Positions 58,900-64,000 of a stretch of 64,000 nucleotides of DNA are shown here, in pieces. Within the stretch, counting starts at the first letter, position 1. Every line of letters starts with the position of its first letter. The stretch is taken from contig NC_089272.1 of assembly GCF_963678975.1 (NCBI RefSeq), positions 27,653,280 to 27,717,279 of the forward strand, in the 5' to 3' direction. Position numbers and translations under genes: made by a program. The notes beneath the pieces were generated by a model that ran no database searches, was not told where the DNA came from, and was given only the letters and a program-made list of their open reading frames with translations. This DNA is from Dysidea avara. Its lineage: Eukaryota > Porifera > Demospongiae > Dictyoceratida > Dysideidae.

Positions 58900-59760
58900 T
58901 AACTTTTTTGTAAATAATTATTATGACTGGTGAGCACACACATACCACATCTGAAATGGTGCCACTCCAGCTATTATCACTCAGTGTCTGAAAACTAAAT
59001 TATCCATTATGCTTTGGTGTCAGCTATGTTCAACCTCATTATACAGCATTTCGAATCAAGAACTGTTTGAAAAGCACCTCTACAATCCATGCATACCAAA
59101 AGAAAGAAAATATATGGTGTTGCACCCCAGCTACCAATTATCGTCTGAAAGTAAAGTATCCATTACACTTCATTGTCGGCTATATGTTCAACCCGTTACA
59201 CAGCAGTACGAATCAAGAACTGTTCGAAAAGCACCTCTGCTATCAAAATAGCCACTATGAAAAATATGGACAATTTCCGTTACGAAGGGAAGCCATCATG
59301 TGCTACCACCAAATCAACACTTTTGTTGTCAGCAAAGATGAATGGGACACAAAGGAGGACACTGGTAAGTCCATGAAGAATGCATTGTACATACTGTAGT
59401 ATACCAAAAGTCACCTGTCGGGCGGAAGCGATGTCGACCTGTGAAAAAATCAAGCCCGTAACTTTAGCCGTCATCCAGTTACGCTTGTCTGAAGGCATCA
59501 GTCAGTTACTTACTTACTTACTCAGTAGAAAATTCCATTAAATATATATTTTTAAATTCTGTAGTAACTTGTTGAAAGTGTTTTGGGTCAATCTGAAAGC
59601 TTGTTTGGGCTTACTTTTACTTAACCAATGCTGCCTTATCATTGTCAGGGAAAACTGAGACTGATTTTGAGTGATGTTATTTTGTGGGCCACACCTACTC
59701 CTTTGTGGCCCCTACTATACAGTATGCACTGTATGATATATCAAAACATCTTCAAGGTAT
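58900..59760. repeat. dispersed repeat, second copy of 14736-15505
   Basis: It contains an internal tandem duplication (about 59000-59085 and 59150-59245, sharing GAATCAAGAACTGTT and AAAAGCACCTCT) not seen as such in the first copy. The small frames here are repeat-derived. A third, more diverged piece is at 58370-58580. Confidence 0.75.
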
Positions 59761-59886
59761 ATTAAAACTAGTTACCCTATCACGTATCACTCTGTATGTC
59801 CGAGAGACAAATATAACAGTCAGTCACCGGACATTTGCCATCCAAATATATAGTCTGCATGTCTGACCATAAGTCAGTTAATGTCC

Positions 59887-60597
59887 TAGCTATCAAAAGA
59901 AAAGGGTAGCTGGAAAAGGGGTAGTTGGAAAAGGCAGACATGGACATTTTCAAAATACACTTTTACATCCATACAACAGTTAATTTTCATACCTAACGTT
60001 GTTCTATACAGTAGTCTTCTCATCTAGGCCCAGACATGGTCTTCGTTTAGCGCTTATCTATCTATAAGCGCATGTGCAGAGGATTGGCTAGCATGCTATA
60101 TGAATTATAGATGATGTACTGTTGTACAAGTGCTCTAGAATTCTAGTGCAACTATGTAGTTGTAGAGATCCACCCTAGTTTACTGTCGTAAGTCATAATC
60201 CAGGAGATCTCAGCTTTCAGTATAAGGCACAGGTGCTTATACCTACTAAGGTCCTGGCTTGCGAAGCTAAGTTGGGGCATGCCAGCAGAATCTCTGTGAG
60301 TATGCATTAGATTTCCATAGTGTGTGTACAACAGTATATGGTGTATGGTACTTTGTAGTGTATTAGCCTATTCTCTGCACATGTGCTTATAAATAGATAA
60401 GTGCTATTCGGAGTTGATCTCTGTGTCTGGAAGTGAAGACTACTGTATAAAACAACGTTAAGTATGAAAAATTACTGTTGTATAAATGTAAAGTGTGTTT
60501 TGGAATGTCCGTGTCTGTGTCCATGTCCATGTCCATGTCCGTGTCCACGTCTGTATCCATGTTCAACCATATCTGCATTTTCCAACTACCCAAAGAA
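59887..60597. mobile_element. fold-back element with about 200-bp arms
   Basis: The left arm (59890-60095) and right arm (60365-60592) are complementary: GTAGTTGGAAAA, AACGTTGTT..TACAGTAGTCTTC, AGCGCTTATCTAT and GCACATGTGC-type words pair. AAAGAAAAGGG lies directly on both sides and may be a target duplication. There is no ORF. Confidence 0.75.
60507..60562. repeat. hexamer repeat (GTCCAT/GTCCGT)n
   Basis: About nine imperfect GTCCRT units inside the right arm. The left arm lacks them, so they expanded later. Confidence 0.9.
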
Positions 60598-61011
60598 AAG
60601 GGATGGAGCCTAAGGAATACAGTTTATCTGTTTGGTTTATGGCTTGTACTGCTAATCACTAACTACCACTTTGTTGCTAAGAGATACTACATTCTTATAT
60701 ACAACCTAAGGTGGCCATGAATGTACTAGGCCTACTCCCATTCAATTAGCAACAGTTGTTAGCTCACAAAAACTACCAATGCTGTGTGCAATTGATACAA
60801 ATGTTAATTACATTGATTTAACTAGTACAGTCTGATTGAAATGTCCTACCTTGTCCTATCAATACCGATCAAGCCTGCACATGATAGGACATTATGGTGG
60901 GTCTATTATATTTGTCTCTGGTATGTACATGTATGTGTATACTACAGTATGTCTAGAGCAGTCACTTACTCTAATACAACAGTCAGGGAATTCTAATAAA
61001 ACAGTCAGTTC

Positions 61012-61812
61012 TCAAGCATGAACTTCATAAAGTCTAGCACACAGAGTACATTTCAAGCATTGCTGTAAAGCAAATGGGTTATTTTCAAAGCAAAAAAGTG
61101 GCTCAAGCCTATGTAGGAGGTCGGCTCCACTATGGTATTCCTCAGTACTTTCTTTATTCAATACTCCATATGTGTAGAGGTGTGTGATTTCAGCTGGCTT
61201 ACTACCACTTGAGATATCACTTGAGATATCTGAGGCTTCAGTTTTGCAACTAAACAAAGCCTAAGATTAAGCCTGTGATTATGTTACAGAATAGCAGTTG
61301 TGTTTAGCCATGTGAAGCCATTTACTGATTATATTAGAATTGATTTGGCAGAGGTAATGATGCCACAAGATGTGGTCGTATTCCACCTGACTTCATTACA
61401 TGGACAGGAGTCATCTTTTAGTGTTGTTTAATGTTATACATAGGTGGCTGTGTTGTCTTCCTTAAAAGCATTGGCTACGAATAGCTTTCAGGTTAATTTT
61501 CCCACTTGTATTTACAGTATGTATGTCACAGCATTGTGCTTGCTACGTGTTAACAATATAATATATCTCATATTTGTGTCATCACTCACTTGTGAATGCA
61601 CTGATGTTGGTTGTTGCTGTTTCACTCGCTTGAGGGAGTTAACATGAGTAGACAAAGCATATTTGTCTCCACTATTAACTGTTAAATGAGGGATTTTTTT
61701 GTTAGTAGGTTTCTGTATTACTGCATATTCAGAAGATGGACCTGACTGACTGCTGGTAACTGATGTATTTGCCAGTTGATGAGTTGCAGTGGTCACAGGA
61801 ATGTTTGGGGAA
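61012..61812 (-). CDS. last two exons of a receptor-like protein tail (minus strand)
   Basis: The penultimate exon (61812 down to 61590) lies between a CTAG acceptor and a perfect GTGAGT donor, ending phase 0. The final exon (61260 down to 61012) starts after CTTAG in phase 0 and ends at a stop. Together they give about 156 residues. The sequence is polar, Ser/Thr/Gln-rich, with SSEYAVIQKP (fits the ITIM pattern S-x-Y-x-x-I), GDKYALS, and TYGVL (Yxx-hydrophobic). These suggest an intracellular tail that could be tyrosine-phosphorylated or bind adaptor or SH2 proteins. The final part is Cys-containing (KCTLCARLYEVHA). Upstream exons were not found in the 2 kb to the window end. Phase agreement and splice signals support the model; the receptor role is inference. 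Confidence 0.5.
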
Positions 61813-61916
61813 CTAGATGGTTACATAAAAATGTAAAACATTGGTACGTATCTACATAAAGGGTGCATTAGGTTGTGTCTGTATTATGTATCTAATTCAA
61901 AACATCCAAGCTGTGA

Positions 61917-62083
61917 AAAAGTGCGGCCTTCCAAATACGGGCTAGTATAAAAAGGAGTGACACTTAATTTGCAAAATTATAAATTAACTGACATAATATC
62001 ATTGCAGCCATTTCTTGGCCACCACCTTTGATATCACACCCTTTTCATATTAGCCTACTTGGAAGGCTGCACCTTATTTCACA
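61917..62083. mobile_element. small fold-back MITE
   Basis: AAGTGCGGCCTTCCAAATAC at the left pairs with the complement at the right (read inward AAGGTGCAGCCTTCCAAGTA). About 167 bp. Confidence 0.8.
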
Positions 62084-62225
62084 GCTTGCAGGTAGTTTTG
62101 CATTATAGATTTTCTTTTGCATTGGCTTTTGTCCATTAAAAAAAGAATTACAGGCAAGAACTAGATCTTAATTGGCATTTTTATTATTTTGAAATTAATT
62201 TTTGTATCATTTTGAAATACTGTAC

Positions 62226-62622
62226 CGTATTTACTTGATTTGTGCCACACCCTCAAATAGTACCGCAGTGCAGCAAATAGTACTGCAGTACAGTACTATT
62301 CGAAGGTCTTTATCCTTGTTTCTGAAATAATTTTAATTGTACCACACCCTTGAATAGTACCGCACTATACTTTTGTAATTGCTGTTTACTAGTTCTACAA
62401 GGACTTTAGCAACAGAAAGGTCCTGGATAACAGAAGAATAAGTAACTAGCAACGTGTTGTGATTATTTTATAAACTATAATGTGGAATAACTATAGTAGT
62501 AGCAGGTTATTAGTAGTGCACCCTCAAATCATACCCCATGCGGTACTATTTGAACAATTTTATCCTTATTTTTTCTGGCAAAAAATAATGGTACACTGGG
62601 GGCACAAATCCAGCAAACACGA
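62226..62622. mobile_element. MITE with TTACTTGATTTGTGCC ends
   Basis: The left end is TTTACTTGATTTGTGCCACA; the right end read inward is TTTGCTGGATTTGTGCCCCC. Inner blocks CAAATAGTACCGCA and the complement repeat several times. Confidence 0.7.
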
Positions 62623-62838
62623 CATTAGTTGCTGAATTTCGTGCTTTATATAAGGGATCTTAAAAAGAGCTTGTTACATGCATGTATGGTTGGTTTTTCA
62701 CTTTATAGCTCATTGATATTCACACAGAATTTCATTACATTACCAAATGCTTTTTTAAAAATTTGTTATCACACCAACTAGATAAACCACTTATGTCAAC
62801 TACAGTTTGCATGTACCAGAAAACTATCAAGGTAACTA

Positions 62839-63052
62839 CAGTGGAACCAAACCCCTTGAGACCAGCCAGGGATGGCCCATAAGTCTGAAACTGTGTGTAA
62901 ATTACCGTAAAATAGCACAGAGAACATTTTTTAAATTTCAATATTATCAACTACTCTAATAAAACAGTCACTATTCTAATAGAGCAGTCATTTCGGTAAT
63001 TTGGTTAACCAAGACTCCGGATAAGTGGGCCCATATAACAGAGGTTCTACTG
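62839..63052. mobile_element. Tc1/mariner (pogo)-like MITE
   Basis: The ends are CAGTGGAACC and, from the right, CAGTAGAACCTCTGTTATAT, flanked by TA on both sides. The right half has ACTCCGGATAAGTGGGC, typical of animal pogo/Tigger-like MITEs. Two copies of the CTCTAATAGAG-type motif sit inside (62954-62990). Confidence 0.75.
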
Positions 63053-63239
63053 TATCAGATATACCATGATATTGCACTGACGTGTGCAAACTGCAATTTG
63101 TGTAAGCAGTGTAGCCAGTGACGTGACAACAAATCACACTATGGCCAACTGCTGTAGTAAAGTAGTTTGATTATGCGACTTTTATGTATGTTTGGTACAT
63201 AGCCAATTTGTTTGACTGTTTACTAATGTACTCTAATAG

Positions 63240-63545
63240 AGTGCACATTTTCCTGAGTACTTCTAATACAATGCGCATAAAATGTTCCAGAAGAATCTAG
63301 AGTTTCCATTGATAGAGCTACAGTGTATGAAATCATAAAACTTTATCCCATTCTGGTGTAGTAAACTAGAACTTTCATTTACAAGCTAGAAATAAAGTGA
63401 GATGTGCAACTGACAGCAGTGGCAGGGTGGTAGAGAACTTAGATGCATAGGTGTGGAGGGTCCCTGCTTTGAACCCCGAACAATTTTTATTGATTTTATT
63501 TGTGCATGTCTTTACTTCTTAGTGACTGTTCTATTAGAGAGGCTT
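63240..63545 (+). repeat. tRNA-containing SINE-like unit, relative of 28262-28515
   Basis: The 5' block TTCTAATACAATGCGCATAA..GTTCCAGAAGAATCTAGAG is followed by the tRNA-like middle: A box TGGCAGGGTGGTAGAGAAC (63421) and weak B box CTTTGAACCCC (63468). Then comes TGACTGTTCTATTAGAGAGG (63525-63544). Confidence 0.6.
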
Positions 63546-64000
63546 GCTTTACATGTTTGGTGTTTGCTTTATGTATATCTCCATACTCAGGTGTGTACGA
63601 AGATTTTTAACTTATGGTTGCCCTAATATGTACTAATAAGATTAACTTGTTTTTAATCTCAAAAGGATTTCTAGTTACTTATGGTACTGAAGAATGAAAT
63701 CAGCAACTCTGTTTAGAACATACAGTAGATGTCAACTGATAAACAACTAAATTTCTGCTTATAGTAATGCTACTCTTGACTGACTGCTCTATTAGAGTAT
63801 CTTGATCGGACTTATATTCTATTATTTTAATGCACTTGTACTGCACATTTGTTTAACCCTATGGACTATAGTTGAAGTCAGATCAAGGCAGTTGGAATCA
63901 CTGACAAGTTAGAAAAGAAAGGATGAGTGATTCTGATTCTGGTTAGAAATATTTATGACACCCATGTTTCCTACGCCCCTGTTACTATGGCTAATGCTCT
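63546..64000. other. no gene seen at the right edge
   Basis: There is one more TGACTGCTCTATTAGAGTAT copy at 63781-63800 without a tRNA-like head. Nothing else is recognised. Confidence 0.5.

Noticed and set aside
1..64000. bacterial or viral gene cluster, defence island or toxin system
   Set aside because: No dense ORFs, no ribosome-binding pattern and no such domains; splice signals and repeat content are animal-like.

Overview
The window looks like AT-rich, intron-containing, repeat-laden animal nuclear DNA. A non-bilaterian animal, most likely a demosponge, is my best guess. That rests on the style of the coding fragments (an NRF-6-like acyltransferase, a short receptor-like tail with tyrosine motifs, an early-branching non-LTR retroelement) and on the density of fold-back elements; no ribosomal or mitochondrial marker is present to prove it. 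There are no operons, no tRNA or rRNA genes and no CRISPR array.

Layout. 1-8.6 kb: a large imperfect inverted repeat (arms 1343-3728 and 6211-8592) carrying nested hAT-like MITEs and, in both arms, the same two exon-like blocks. 8.9-10.9 kb: a decayed copy of the acyltransferase gene. 12.0-14.4 kb: a predicted two-exon secreted protein whose intron holds palindromic repeats. 14.6-28.5 kb: mostly MITEs, fold-backs, direct and inverted repeat pairs, a 36-bp minisatellite and a GT microsatellite. 29.3-31.4 kb: the best gene in the window, an intact single-exon NRF-6-like membrane acyltransferase. 32.4-36.5 kb: MITEs and a 2.57-kb hAT-like non-autonomous element with 8-bp target duplication, containing a LINE tail. 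37.0-49.0 kb: a direct duplication of about 5.2 kb (two copies, 1.65-kb spacer), each copy keeping a small intact minus-strand ORF behind a TATA-like box. 49.0-51.8 kb: about 85 copies of a 31-bp satellite. 51.8-55.4 kb: a broken non-LTR retroelement with reverse transcriptase and restriction-like endonuclease domains. 55.8-64 kb: more MITEs and fold-backs, the last two exons of a minus-strand receptor-like gene (61.0-61.8 kb), and a SINE-like unit.

The genes do not form a pathway. What ties the window together is its repeats. Many are bounded by clear TIRs and target duplications, so insertion order can be read in places. One short motif (core CTCTATTAGAG, extended TGACTGTTCTATTAGAGTAT) recurs more than twenty times on both strands, sometimes as the tail of a tRNA-like SINE and sometimes inside DNA transposon MITEs; it is the most intriguing unexplained signal. 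All homology statements come from reading the sequence by eye; no database search was run.
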